Assembly (NCBI RefSeq): GCF_943734655.1
Contig: NC_071354.1
Location: 136,572,642 to 136,636,641, forward strand
DNA: 64,000 nt
From: Sabethes cyaneus
Taxonomy: Eukaryota; Arthropoda; Insecta; Diptera; Culicidae
Direction of reading: 5' to 3'
Shown: positions 22,069 to 33,959 of the stretch, piece after piece
Layout: each line of letters begins with the position of its first letter
Numbering within the stretch: the first letter of the stretch is position 1
The notes under the pieces: generated by a model
The model's input: only the letters and a program-made list of their open reading frames with translations
Told to the model about the DNA's origin: nothing
Databases searched by the model: none
Translations under genes and position numbers: made by a program

Positions 22069-23670
22069 TTATTATTTGGCGATTGATCGAAAGAATAAGT
22101 AAAATAATAATTTTTGACAAAATGCTGGCTCGATGCGAAAATCGATTTTGTGTTAACTTTGGAAAAAAAATTGCTAGTATATTAGCAGATTGGCACGAAA
22201 TTTTCTTTGTGTTTACTCATATATATGTAGATACACTACGACCATGAAGTAAAAAAAATTGAAGAAAAAACTTATATGAAAATAAACTTGCTCTATTAAG
22301 GTATGCATCTAAGCAACTACTGCTGCGACTCGCACCAACTTTCTTGAACTATTATTATTTGGAACTAGGTATTTGATTATTTGGATGCAGGCAATATTGT
22401 ATCGAAAAATTCACACAATTGTTATTGTCATCAATTGAGTTAACGAACAAGTTAATCGCGAATATACGTATTCGAAACGCACTGCTCTTTCAGCAGTTAT
22501 TTTCGCTGAGTGTGTCGATAGCAGCACTTTGATTTATCGTGATAACCGACTGGAATCGAATAATACCTTTAAAAAAGCCAATCAAAAATATAAACATCAT
22601 CCCCGAATTACAAAAAATAAAATAGAATGAATGTTCGTAGAAATATCCTGTCGACGTACAATAAGTTATCCTCTATCATTTGATCAATCAAACTTGCACA
22701 GTCCACCCGTAAATTAAAACCATCAAATTAAAAATATAAAAGGCATTTATTTAAAAGGGCATTTATTATTTCAATGTATTTTCAAAAAAAAATCAGAAAT
22801 TTCGAGGTATTCAACAGAAATAATTATTTGCTCATATCAGCTACTGCTTTCAACTGGAAAACAGCTAGCCTTTTCCTTTATTGAATCAAAAAATAAACCA
22901 CCAGTGGCACCAACACACGTCGTGAAGAAGTTATAATCCGAACGTCAAGCATATATTCCCTAAAACTTTAATATCCAACGTAGGGCCTGGTAAATTTGGG
23001 GTGACGGGACGATGAATAAAACTTAGGAATCCTGCCAAAGTGCGTACGAAGGGAAAATAAGAAAAAGTGTGCTCCGAAAAAGGGGCACAGTGACGATATT
23101 AGCCGCTGGCAGAGTTGCGGCTCGTGCACTCAATATTGGTACTAGCCATTTCGGCAAATCGCAGAAAGTCGTTCGAAGAAACATACCGGGGTCAATGAAT
23201 CCTGGAATCTTCTGCTGTTCTGCAGAGTTCAAGAACCTCTGGCTGATAAGAAGCGCATGCGTCGCACCTCTACAATTCGATTTCTTCCTGTTGCCTTGTC
23301 ATCACCCTAAGGCGAATAGCTCATAACAGGAGAATACCAAAATCGTTACGGGTTGTAGAATGCAGGAAAGTTATTGGATGCCGCAACATTTACATGTAAC
23401 CTCTAGAAGAACAGTATTGTTACCAGTGTATTCAATGCCTAAAGCTAGCTTTAGAAACTGCTCATCAAGATACTACTTTCACTTGTTTCCCATATCTTTG
23501 TAATTGCGTCTATTACATAAATGCATCGTGCACGAGTAAATCGTATAACCGCGCGCGTGAAACCGAAAAGCTATTGAGAAAAATATAATTTAGTGTTGAA
23601 TAAACTAGATAAAAAGCCAAAGCCAAAGATGCTGATAGATAAAACATTCAAAAAAAATTCTTGAAAAATG
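22069..23670. other. AT-rich spacer, no supportable gene
   Basis: Overlapping frames on both strands at 23023-23326 (69 and 85 codons) sit in a slightly GC-richer patch but show no family motif. Otherwise nothing is recognised. Confidence 0.45.
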
Positions 23671-23673
23671 TAA

Positions 23674-23704
23674 AGAGGAAACCAGCCGCAAGCTGAAAGC
23701 CTCT
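23674..23704 (-). other. Two-stem hairpin module, copy C
   Basis: On the minus strand: outer stem AGAGG/CCTCT, spacer CTTT, inner stem CAGCT/GGCTG (one G-T pair), loop TGC, right spacer GTTT. The layout is the same as at 32468-32499 and 62071-62102. Confidence 0.6.
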
Positions 23705-23955
23705 GAAATAAAGAATCTAAAAAATCTATTCTTGATGAAAACATCATGGAAAACTTATATAAGAGAGTATATATAAAAATATAGGAGAATATTTTACACC
23801 CTAGATTTTTTTGCTTGGACGAACAACTCTTCTTAAATTTTGCGAAGAGACGATATTTCGGCAGAGACTGTAACACAAAAGTAGTAAAAAAAATCTGCAG
23901 GCAGATTGTATTCCGGATAACACTTTCACCTTATAACCTTATAACAATAATAATA

Positions 23956-24261
23956 CAGTAAGATTTCGAATTTGACAACAAATTCGTGTCACCCATGTTG
24001 CCAGAATCGAGATCCTTTTTTGATATGAAAAATTCGAATGTAAACATATTATATTAGAAAAGCCCGGCATGAGCTGTCCGGTCGATGAAAGTAAGTTGTT
24101 GACACCCTGCAGTAAGACGTAATACTACGACAATAAAAAAAATTATCTTTCGAAACATTCGATAATTACAAACTCATCATTTACAACATGTATGCGAGAA
24201 CTGATTGATGTTCAAGCATATTTTAGCAAGTGAAATATTTCGTGTTGCCAAAAACGAACAC
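23956..24261. mobile_element. Pogo-like MITE copy, right end damaged
   Basis: It starts TA|CAGTAAGATTTCGAATTTG and continues like the left end of 42836-45131. It later shares 'aagacgtaatactacgacaataaaa' (two overlapping blocks) and 'cgtgttgccaaaaacgaa' with that element's right end. The terminal CGAAATCC...CTG|TA is not present. Confidence 0.65.
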
Positions 24262-24370
24262 CTGACCGCACATAATTGCGATTAGCTCCTAATTCCGATC
24301 ACTTAAACTAAATAGTCGACTTTTAAAAATTGAGCCAAAACCTGTAGTAAATGAGCATGCTCAGTTATTG
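24262..24370. repeat. Half copy of the GATCGGAATTA MITE
   Basis: The text 'taattccgatcactta' and 'tagtcgacttttaaaaattgag' matches the arms of 8972-9180. It lies directly against the preceding pogo-like fragment. Confidence 0.55.
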
Positions 24371-24519
24371 TTATTAAATTCGACAGGCAGTAGCAAAAAA
24401 CGCCATCAAAATGTATTTTCTTAGCCGAAGTGCTAAGCGCACGATCATATTTGCTAAGATTATAGCAGCATTATAAAACAAACATACGTAGCAACCAGAA
24501 TGTATCACGATAACAAAAT

Positions 24520-25990
24520 ATTAGGACAAATGTCCCTTCAAACCAGCAAGCAGGACAACTTTCGATGAGATTATATTTTGATACAAACTCGCTCTCACAA
24601 GCGCTTGTTGTTGGTGATTCAGGTATACAATAAAATATGTCTTTGTCGCCAATCGACTGGTTAAAGACAATACTTTATCAGCAACTTGCACGAAAGGGAC
24701 GAACAGCAAAAACCTTAACCTTCCGTTATTAGCGCTGTTGTATTTTGTACAACACTTGTAGATTTTTGGATGCCATTTTGTTTTAAAGTAACAGATCGAT
24801 GCCAAACCAAAATGTATTCTTAAATAAACTTATTATGAACAAAATGACATAATTATTCAATACATTAATGCTTTAAACTGTTCAGCAAAGTAGATGAGCA
24901 TAAACCGAAATCGCAGAACCGATGCAACGGCGTGTGAGGGGTACCGCACTTGGTCCCTACTGGAATTTTCTCTTATTTCTTCATAAGAGAAAATGGTTTA
25001 TGTATACCGCAAAGTTATTCAGCAGTTGATGGTCATTCCGCAGGTGTGCAAAAGTTCATAATTTCGCGACTTCACGACGCTAGTGTATGGGCTAGTTTTC
25101 TGAATGTGTTCTATCTACGGAATCTGTTTATTTGTAAGATCCTGTTTTCAGAAAATGTTTTAGTGGACCAAAAATGCTAAGCCGATGAATGGAAGTATCC
25201 AATATTCACACTATGTATCATCACTGTGCAAAAAACTTGATAACATCCTGCCCAAGTAAATCAAAACGCCACATCAACCCTACTTTCTAACCACAGATGC
25301 CCTTCTTTCTGCCAACAGCAGACATGTTATCATATTTTATGTATATATGATGAGATGTTTTATGTGAAAAATAACTAAGAAAACATGATAACTGCTAAAA
25401 AAATTTAATCAATAGAATGCTACATCATTTAGGAACGATAAAAGGATCTTTCCGAATGCAGCAACTTGTATATGGCCGCAATTGTAAGATGTACAATTTA
25501 CAGCGGGTTTTGGCGCGGCCTGGTGACAATAAAATTCTTTCCCCCAAACGAAAGGTCTTAACCTACTGATTAACTTGGCTGAAGACTGTAACTTTCTATA
25601 TAGCCAGGATTCCGAGATATTCCGAGATAAAGAGTGTTGTCCAAAATACAACGCGCGAGTATCCGTGTTACAAAAGTTGGCACGAGCAACGGAAGGTTAA
25701 GAAAAAGACTAGCTTGCTTTGACCTAAAGTCTGGCGTACAAAAGTTACCAACGTTATCTTGGTAACTAGTAAACACTGCCGTTGCCGACACATGATTAGG
25801 ATTGCTTTTGTTGCGTATAATACGTATTGCATAAAGCAGTGTGCCTTTTTCGCAGGCAACAACATAATTGTCATGAAACATCTGTATCCACGATAAACAG
25901 CTACGATAATTTGTCTTTGTCCTAACTTCCATGCAATAGGGACAAACTTTCATCATACATTGTCGCAACATTTTGAATTAGAGAAAATAT
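24520..25990. repeat. Spacer with a dispersed repeat in both orientations
   Basis: 'accttccgttattagcg...ttgtattttgtacaacac' at 24718-24752 reappears on the minus strand at 25690-25625. A 133-codon minus frame (25570-25971) overlaps this repeat and has no known motif, so it is not called as a gene. No other support for coding was found. Confidence 0.4.
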
Positions 25991-26519
25991 CTTAGTTTCT
26001 TGTACGTTAGTGATTTTTAATTCCCTGGTCGGAATTATGAACGTGACCTTTTTTCTACTTTTAATTCCGATCCAAGGTTATAAACTCGCAAAATGCATGC
26101 TAACGAAGTTGCTATTTGGATTTTGGGATTATTCGCAACATGATAACATGGTAGGATTATTCAAATTTTTTGTCGTAGAACTACGTTTTACGACAGGGTG
26201 TCAATCCGAAATTTGCAGTCAAGCCAGCGTCACGAAAGAATGAAAGATTTTGAACGCTTATAGCTCTTCCAATTTAAAACGGATTTTAATCATAAAAGAT
26301 GCAGCAATTGTATGGCTTTCTATAAAAGACTATTTACCAATCGCTAAATGTTGAAAATTAACGAAAACTTTCAAGCTAAAATTTTTCCATACATTTTCTG
26401 TAGGATTCTTGCTTCCCAGGCACGGACAACCATTACACACACCAAGCTGTGGCAGCTATGGCTGCTGCTACTTCAAGACAGAGAAGCAAAATAAACATGC
26501 GTGTTTTTTTGCTTATTAC
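25991..26519. other. Spacer, nothing recognised
   Basis: No gene or repeat boundary was seen. Confidence 0.4.
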
Positions 26520-26733
26520 AAAGCACAGTAAGGTCTAGGTGCTACTTTACGATTTGGAATTTTGACCTTCTGTTTTTATACGACAGACCTCGCAGCCAGC
26601 TGAAAGAGAACAGGACAATTGTAGGACTAGTGCTACAAATCCTTCGACTCATACAGCCTCTTTTAGTCGAGATTCGAACATGCGACGTCTAGCTTATTAG
26701 ACTAGTGCCGTGTTTTGAGGCCAACTGAAAGGC
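26520..26733 (-). mobile_element. tRNA-derived SINE, copy 2
   Basis: On the minus strand it has the same order as copy 1: TCTAATAAGCTAGACGTC, a B-box-like ATGTTCGAATCTC, the body AATTGTCCTGTTCTCT, then GGCTGCGAGGTCTGTCG and a tail with AGAAGGTCAAAATTCC. It is diverged from copies 1 and 3. Confidence 0.7.
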
Positions 26734-27121
26734 TCAGACTTTTTGCTTTTCTAACGCTGAACACAAGCGATAGCGACTAGGATTGGGCGATACCGTATCG
26801 ATACCCGCGATATCGATACTCGAAGGCCGATATTTCCATAAATTTCATCGATACTTACGGCGTCGATATTATGCTAAATCGATAATTTAATCCCGATACT
26901 GTTTTGATAAAGCGGGATATGCATGCTGAAAAAATATAGACTAAAACTAGGCCAGGAAATGCTCAAGAAAGCAATATTTTAAGCATTTTTTCTCGCGCTG
27001 TGTTCTTTTCAGGTATCTACTAAGCTTAATTCTCAAATTTACTTTATTGGAATTGACTCTTATGCAAAACCTTGAACAATGTCACCTACATGTTTAACGC
27101 TTATTGAACGGTAAGTGCATA

Positions 27122-27452
27122 CACTGAAACAAGAACCATGGTATTTCGCACCATTTTGCAGAAAACGCTTGCTTTTTGTAAGTACCATGAAAAAGTATTG
27201 AAATTTACCATGATTCTTGTACAAGTAACATGTTCTCAGATAATTTTACCACATTTCCTGGTAATGTCTAGTAATTTTGACTACGATTCTGTTATTTTTT
27301 GTGTTCGGGGTAACGCCGAAGGTAACACATAGTAATTTTGACCAGAACACTGCTTAAGCTAAACAGAATTCTTTTCTGCAAAAATTCACTGGTGTGTCCT
27401 CTTAATTTTACCCTCTAATATGGTAACAATTACCATGATCCTTGTTTCAGTG
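27122..27452. mobile_element. Nested TA-flanked MITE
   Basis: CACTGAAACAAGAACCATGG at the left is inverted at the right (CCATGATCCTTGTTTCAGTG). TA flanks both ends (27120-27121 and 27453-27454). It lies wholly inside the hAT-like element at 26778-28303, so it inserted later. Confidence 0.8.
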
Positions 27453-27699
27453 TACGATACGCGATTTTCAGCAATTTAGAACTGACCAGAGAGCACAGAG
27501 AGTAGTATTGGGCGTTGGCGGCATTAACAAAGACTTTCCAGCTTTTTAGCGCCATAATAGTAGTGAAAGTGGCAGAGGTGGGACAGAGATCGAGAAGAAC
27601 TAGAACTGGAAAGAAGCAACTCCCAGCGGAACTCTGCAGGAATAGCCAAGAACCGCCAGCAACGACACATCACTGGATGGTTTCAGGGGTTTGGGAGAG

Positions 27700-28030
27700 G
27701 GCTGCCGGACGAGTGGATTGAGGGTGTAGTTTGTCCTATCTACAGAAAAGGCGATCGAATAGATTGCTGTAATTACCGTAGCATAACGATGGTCAAAGCC
27801 ATCATCAGATTTTGTTGCGTCGTCTGTCCCCAGTGGCAGGAAAGTTCGTAGGGTAGTACCATGTGGGCTTTATGGAGGCCCGTGCTACTACGGATCAAAT
27901 TTTTACTCTTCGGCAGGTCATCCAGATGTGTCGAAAGTACAACCCATCATATTTTTGTGGATTCTGGGGCAACATACAATTCAGTCGGATGCGAACAGCT
28001 CTGGCAGGTGGTGCGGTTTTCCGTACAAAG
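27700..28030 (+). pseudogene. RTE-type LINE reverse-transcriptase relic
   Basis: 27702-27790 encodes LPDEWIEGVVCPIYRKGDR and the following NYRSITM motif. 27863-28010 encodes GFMEARATTDQIFTLRQVIQ and then, in another frame, HHIFVDSGATYNSVGCEQLW, a decayed form of the fingers/palm region with the first catalytic Asp lost. Several frameshifts are present. It is part of the cargo of the surrounding hAT-like element. Confidence 0.7.
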
Positions 28031-28311
28031 CAACGTGTCCGAAATAGAGCTGCCATGGAGCGAGTGATGTGTTACGTGCGTGTTTTGGGGGCACTCTCTT
28101 TGCTCAACATGTTTTATTATTGATTAATTTTTATGAATCCCTGTTTTTGTGCAGCATTTCCTAATCCCAGAATGCCGCCTTAAATAGTATCGATAAATCT
28201 AATATCGATGCTTCGCGAATGATATATCGACGGTATCGATAAAGCGGCGGATTTGATATTGATATTCAATTATCGATACTTTCGAGAATTTTGCCCAATC
28301 CTAATAGCGAC

Positions 28312-29529
28312 AGTACAGTTATGGAATATCTCATTAGTGCCTGTTCTTTTATTATAACAATAACATATTATTTTGAGGACTTAAATTTTCTCCTAGAACT
28401 TTGTTAATAACTAGATGCGTGAGGCAGATTTCTATACTGAAATGTACTCCGATTTTGGCACTGATAAAAATATTCGTTTTCGATATCAAAAAAAAATAGC
28501 TCACCTACCAAAAATACGATACACTTTATTAAGCAAGATAATATTACTATTATGCTACTTGTTTTATCTCACTTTGAGCTATTTACACTACACATATATC
28601 AATATGGTGTAAAAAGTTTTCTTTAATATTCGAGTTTTCGCGAAAACCAGCCTAACGTAGTACTACGCTAACTATGCGGTCATGTCTGGAACACAAGATT
28701 TCTGGTTTGATTTTTACTATTATTTATGATCAAAACTTTATGAAAACGTCAAATGCGGCGTCAAATTTTATTGTAATTGTAACAGTTGAACAAAGATAAA
28801 AGAAGGGGAATGTCTCATAATCCGTTCTCGAGTACACAAATTTTATGAATATTAATCTAATGATAATAATGATCATTAACGCAACCAGAAGATGACTGGT
28901 AGGGGGATTGTCTCAGACTATATAAACGCAAAACATTTCAGACTCATTTGGTACAAGTTGACAATAGTTTTATACTTTAACGACTCTTCAAGTCGTGATC
29001 GGAATTAGATACACCTGTGATCGGAATTAGGATCACCCCTTAAAATTGATGATCGGAATTAGGTACACTGATACATAATACTTTGACGCATTTTTTGTAA
29101 CTTTCGGTAAACTAGCCTTGGGCTTAAACGTCTTTCTATCAGGTATCAGCATCTTTGGCTCGAGCAGCACGTTCCTTACAATCATGTGGAAGATTTGTGC
29201 CATGCCCATCTTGCCCGTGTCATCATTTACCTGATGTGGGCGGGAAGGAAAACAGGAGGAATAGGAAGGCGTTGATGAGGAATTTGGACAAACACAAACA
29301 CATACATACCGAGAGTTTTTTGTACTCCCGAGGGGGTACTGCAATCCTTGGTAGTTAACTTATCAATAGTACACCCCCTGGGGGTATACTCATGATAAAT
29401 AAGAGCTTATAGCTCAATACCGCTTTCGGTAAGAAACATTGCAAATTACGTGATATGGTGTACCGTAGTTGGATTCACATAAATTACTATGAAACGATTC
29501 AGCTCGCTGAGTCGTAGCCATATGATAAT
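28312..29529. other. Spacer with fragments of the GATCGGAATTA family
   Basis: 'gatcggaattag' occurs at 28999, 29021 and 29050, in a row, with no paired arm. Nothing else was recognised. Confidence 0.45.
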
Positions 29530-29732
29530 TTAGTCTGCCGTGACCAGTCAACGTCTTTCTAAGACTTGATCCTTCTTTATCGACCGGCTGCTAGAGTACA
29601 GAACAATTACAAGGCTAGTGCAACAATCTTACTAACTCTATCGAGCAGCAACGCCTAGCCGAGATTAGAACGTACGACGACTGGCTTGTTAGACTAGCAT
29701 CGTACCTCGAAGCTAACTGGGCGGTTGATTAA
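29530..29732 (-). mobile_element. tRNA-derived SINE, copy 3
   Basis: The minus strand reads GTTAGCTTCGAGGTACGATG, GTCTAACAAGCCAGTCGTCG, a B-box with one change (GTTCTAATCTC), then AATTGTTCTGTACTCT and a shortened tail. It is the closest of the other copies to copy 1. Confidence 0.7.
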
Positions 29733-29881
29733 TTTTTATATTGGACATTCAATTAGAAAATTATGAGCAATCTCGTAAAAAAAACATTTAAAGTTGCATT
29801 AGTTTGATTTTAACCGACCTACTACCTATTTCAATAATTTTAGTATTAAACGAGAAAACTATTTTCATATGAAAAAACAGC

Positions 29882-30638
29882 AATAGAGGTTTTCCGTCAG
29901 ATCATATCCCTCCTTTTCTTATTTTTTCTCGAAAGTACTCACTCAATGGTTCAAAACTATATTTTTTTTCATTGACTCTAGAATTTAATACGATTTTTTA
30001 AATAATGCAAAATGGCAATTTCTTGAATTTCTTTTCACCAAATCACGAATGTTGAGTTTTAAAAATTGCGTTTCGGCTGCACTGTTTATCAAAATTTTCA
30101 GGTTTTCTGGCAGTATTGCACAATAGATTTTGACATATGTTTATCAGCGGATGAGTGAAAAGGGCAAAACCGACCCCCCGGCACGTCGCCATTTTTCTGT
30201 GACTGAATCTGAAACGTCAAAAACACTGGGCGGGAAATCACTTAATAGAAAATCAATGCGACGGCCATTGTTGTTTGGGGTACAATACAGAGGGGTCCAA
30301 CTTAATGGGGGTACTGTCAAACTCTGTAGACCAAGATAGCGATGTCGAGGAGGTGGGCAAAACGAATGAAGAACTAATGCTTACCTTCTTTTTTGTTTCG
30401 GGTGTTGCTTGCCCCAAGAGTAAAAAGTGGCACAAATGGTTCCGAAGTGGTGAAAATAGAGGACACTGGTACAAAAAGGCATGTAATACATAGGAGAAGT
30501 GACGGGTTGAAATACACGTATTTTTATTTTCACAGTAGTTAGAGGCTCTATTAAAATTTTATATGGGTATCATTTCTAAGAGTCAAAACCGAACATTTAA
30601 CGAAAAAAAAAACGAATTTTTGACGGAAAACCTCTATT
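29882..30638. mobile_element. Inverted-repeat element, AATAGAGGTTTTCCGTCA ends
   Basis: AATAGAGGTTTTCCGTCA at 29882 is inverted at 30621-30638. The interior is non-coding; the two frames of 72-73 codons on opposite strands around 30253-30493 have no known motif. It is a MITE-like element, with no clear target duplication. Confidence 0.6.
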
Positions 30639-31052
30639 CCAAAAATATGTATCGAAATTTAAAAGCTCTCTAATTTTGTTTAAGTATTGTGCACTTACAG
30701 CTTTTTAGCAAACTTTGCACGCGTAGTTTTTTCATTTAGCGCCTAGGAGTAAGGGTGATCCCAAAAATCGCCGGTTTTGCCAAGCTTTCCATTTTTAAAA
30801 ATTCATAATTTTGATCCGTTGTATTGATTTTTATTATTTTGGTACCAAATGAACTTTTTAGAAAAATATGAGGCTGAAGCACAAGGTTTTCAGTGGCTGC
30901 CAAAACAATAAAAACATTTGTTTTTTTTTGCGTATTCATGCTATGTAGACCACAGTGCAGAATACTTTTTATAGAAATAAATGTGCAAGAATAAAATGGA
31001 GACGTGTTGGTTTTTGTCTGCAATGAAATGTCGACAGAGATATATTTATTGT
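30639..31052. other. AT-rich spacer with repeat shared with 5885-6000
   Basis: 'gggtgatcccaaaaatc' at 30753 matches the earlier copy. A 120-codon minus frame (30736-31098) spans it and has no recognised motif. Confidence 0.4.
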
Positions 31053-31571
31053 TTAACTCTCTAACGGGCAACATCGTAAAAACGTTGCGATCGATCAAAT
31101 GATTACTTTATCATGAAAGTACACTCAAAAGAAGCTCGAGTGTTGATTTTCATGGGAAAATATTTATCTGGAGGACTGCTAGGTTTGAAATAGTCCAATT
31201 TCTCTTTTAGCTTTTCATGCCTAACGCTCTACCCAAATATTTTTTTAGTTCAAATATAACACAAAATTGAAAAAAACATGTAAATTACTCATAGGAAAAA
31301 TTTGAGATCGAACATTTTGTTTTGGATGTTCTTTTTCTTAAAACGTAAAAAAGGATATATTCGCACCATAATATTTTTCGGAATTTTTCGCAATTCTTGT
31401 TTTTGAAAGATGATAACTTTTGAAGAATGTTGTGATATTAGTATCAACATGTCTGGAAATTTGTTCTGAACATATTTCTCATATTGTCAATTCAGGACAA
31501 ATTTCGTATGTGGCTCTAGAGCTGCAAAAGCGAAGGCCGTCTACAGACGGTCTTACCCGTTAGAGGGTTAA
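31053..31571. mobile_element. TTAA-flanked MITE (piggyBac-type target)
   Basis: TTAA|CTCTCTAACGGG at 31053 and CCCGTTAGAGGG|TTAA at 31571 form the ends. TTAA duplication and a terminal C/CCC start are hallmarks of piggyBac-type transposition. A one-ended relative lies at 63195-63420. It is non-coding. Confidence 0.75.
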
Positions 31572-31575
31572 GATA

Positions 31576-32022
31576 TAGGGTAACGGCACCAATTTCCGCC
31601 GGGGCAGAAGTTTTCGCCACCCCAGGAGTTCAAAAGTGTTAATTTGGAATGCCATAATTAGCACAAAATATTCAATAATAGAAACATAGTTATGTACTGA
31701 ACCAACATAATATGACTCCAAACCCTTAATGGTTCTATAACTCAAATTGGCATTATTTTTAGTTGGCGTCGTCATATTGAAATGATTTAAACATGATCCA
31801 CTTTTCGCCATTGGCGAATTTCAATGGATCGTTCCACGGGTTGTTTCTCAACGGAAATCCATTCTGTTCAACTGAAAATTAATTCTATTTTTCGTAAAAA
31901 ATATAAATATTAATGAATTTTTAGACTAGTACAAGATACAAACGTTGCTTCTGGAGGTGGCGAAAACTGGAGCACAGAAATGGCGAAAACTGGGTCTCGG
32001 GGGTCGAAAACTGGTGCCTCAA
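31576..32022. mobile_element. MITE with reiterated GCGAAAACTGG, right end eroded
   Basis: It starts TA|GGGTAACGGCACC, like the left end of 7118-8770. 'gttttcgcca'/'tggcgaaaac' phrases occur at 31609, 31802 (variant), 31961, 31980 and 32004. The right side ends in ...CTGGTGCC without the expected GTTACCC|TA. It abuts the preceding TTAA element. Confidence 0.55.
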
Positions 32023-32460
32023 CATGCATCTCAAACTTGACATTAACAACGACTTTATCAAATATTTGGGCTTAAGTTTTATGCTGAAAACGTAACAAAA
32101 ATGTTTCTGTTTAATGTAGGCTAAACAATTCTCATCGATATGGAACTTTGTGGCAAAAAACTTCGGTTTTCTTGTTTGCTGTCTGAAAAAGTGGCAATTT
32201 CTGGAGTCGTTACAAAGACGAACCGGAAATATCTACTTCCTTGCTTTTCCAAATTTGGAAATCTTGGAATGCGCCTCGTGCCAACAGATTTCTTACGAAC
32301 GCGATTAAACCTAGTCCGATTTGAAGTCTGTGTAAGGGAAGTATGTCAGAAAAAATGACACAAGCTCATTGTACCAACAGTTCGCAAATTCTTTACTTCG
32401 AGACGATTAAACCTAGGCGAATTTGGGTAATAATGGGTATGGGGTAATTTTTTTTATTCT
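32023..32460. other. Spacer, nothing recognised
   Basis: The 72-codon plus frame at 32140-32358 has no recognisable motif. Confidence 0.4.
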
Positions 32461-32467
32461 ATATTAG

Positions 32468-32499
32468 AGAGGTTTTCAGCCTGCGGCTGGTTCGCCTCT
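32468..32499 (+). other. Two-stem hairpin module, copy A
   Basis: Outer stem AGAGG (32468-32472) with CCTCT (32495-32499), spacer TTTT, inner stem CAGCC/GGCTG, loop TGC, right spacer GTTCG. The same layout occurs at 23674-23704 (minus) and 62071-62102. Confidence 0.65.
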
Positions 32500-33670
32500 T
32501 TGTATGGGGTAATAAAAACCATGGGTAATAAAAACAATCTTTAATTTCTGTAAGGTAACAGGAAAGCAATAGTTTGTGTTCATGATTTTGTTAAATTATT
32601 TCCAAATGCACATAGAAATAACTCTGAAATCTTTTGAGGATTGAACGTATGCAATGTTACTACGTTGATAAATGTTAGATACAACCCATGTAGCATATAT
32701 GTATGTTGCATATAACATGTATACATGAAGAATCGAATTATTACATGCATGGATACATGCTACTATCAGATCACTACAAAGAGACTTACGTGCTTCTGCG
32801 TCACCTATATATGCGGTCGTGTCTTGTACACTACTCCTCTGATTTTTTCTAATGCAATCTTACAACTAGGTATCTAGGTAGGAATCGTGTACAAGATGCT
32901 CAGTTGTAAGATTAGGCGGGTGATATATTGCGGAAATTCCACCTTTTTAGACTCCCACGCGAAAATTATTAACGTGTTTATTTTCTGCGTGCCCCAAACA
33001 TGTTTGCAATTTAGCAATTTGAATTATCAATTTTTCATTATTGCCTCCCCACAGTACCCCTCCTTGCTTGAAAAATATATTTTCAATGTATTTGGCGAGT
33101 ACAGGATAATCATTATTAAAACATGAATTTCGTAGAACTCGTAAAATTGCTGCAAGGCACAATATGACAAACAAAAAAAACTACAACTCTTAAAAATGGT
33201 TTTAAATTTGCAAATGTTGATCGATTTGGCTAAAACTTTGGCCAAAGCCTCAGGATTGAAGAATGTGGGTAATTTTTAAGGTGGCTTTAAGGACCCCTAA
33301 AGCGAGAAAAATTTCATTTTTTTTAGTTAAATTTTATATTTAAATTAAAGAATCTCTTCTGACTTTTGTAGAACTATCGTGAATGTGTACATATCCAGAA
33401 AGCTTGTCCTATAAGCTTTTCAGGGTGTTAGAAAGATTTTTAATATATTTTTATAATGTACTAGGTGCGACTAACAACATAAACTAGGTAATTTGAGAAG
33501 TATTTTAGTTGCTTTTGACAACACCGTTATATGAACAACACGTTTGTTAACAACATTCTGACAGCAATTCTAGCGCGGTGTTTCCTTTAAATCGTGCCTA
33601 ATTTTGGACAAATACGCCAAGATCATAGGATTTTAATTCCCTTCGATAACTTTTTGCAAAGTTCAGTATT
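32500..33670. other. AT-rich spacer, nothing recognised
   Basis: Only short AT-rich frames and runs of 'atacatg'-type text (32690-32765) are seen. Confidence 0.45.
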
Positions 33671-33671
33671 A

Positions 33672-33957
33672 CTACACAGTGTTGCAACGCGCACTGCAAG
33701 GCTGTGTCATGTTTTCCAGCGATGACAACAGCATCCATTTTTCAAACGTTTCTATCCTATTCATCAACCTTTCCACCTTTTCCAACGTTTTGTCCGGCAT
33801 CTGCCTTTCTAGTTCTACTCCGTTTGTGAAACCAATTCGCTTCGATGTATTGGAACATGGCACCAGTACCCCTAGTCTCGTAAACGCGCTTTACGATTTC
33901 CTGCCCTTTGACATTTCTACACCAAAAATGGTGAATTAAAATAGACCCTTGGGCCAA
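33672..33957 (-). pseudogene. Unrecognised minus-strand coding-like remnant
   Basis: Two overlapping minus frames (33757-33957 and 33672-33863) appear to continue one another through a frameshift near 33830. The first gives VKRVYETRGTGAMFQYIEAN and the second GVELERQMPDKTLEKVERLM, then NRIETFEKWM, a charged helix-like stretch. The composition is more protein-like than its surroundings. No family was recognised; it may be a transposon-derived fragment. Confidence 0.3.
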
Positions 33958-33959
33958 AT

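Larger units (their letters stand above)
26778..28303. mobile_element. hAT-like element with TATCGATA-rich ends
   Basis: The termini TAGGATTGGGC and GCCCAATCCTA are flanked by identical 8-mers ATAGCGAC (26770-26777 and 28304-28311). About 130 bases at each end are packed with 'tatcgata' and 'atcgat' phrases. The interior holds a separate nested MITE (27122-27452) and an RTE reverse-transcriptase relic (27700-28030). TATCGATA-rich blocks of the same family lie at 37180-37315 and 41668-41800. No hAT transposase was seen. Confidence 0.8.

Noticed and set aside
25570..25971. 133-codon minus-strand frame as a host gene
   Set aside because: It overlaps a dispersed repeat also seen at 24718-24752 and shows no known motif, splice signal or coding-like pattern.
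26400..26500. Short palindromic 'gcagctatggctgctgc' as a regulatory site
   Set aside because: Chance-level short hairpin with no context.
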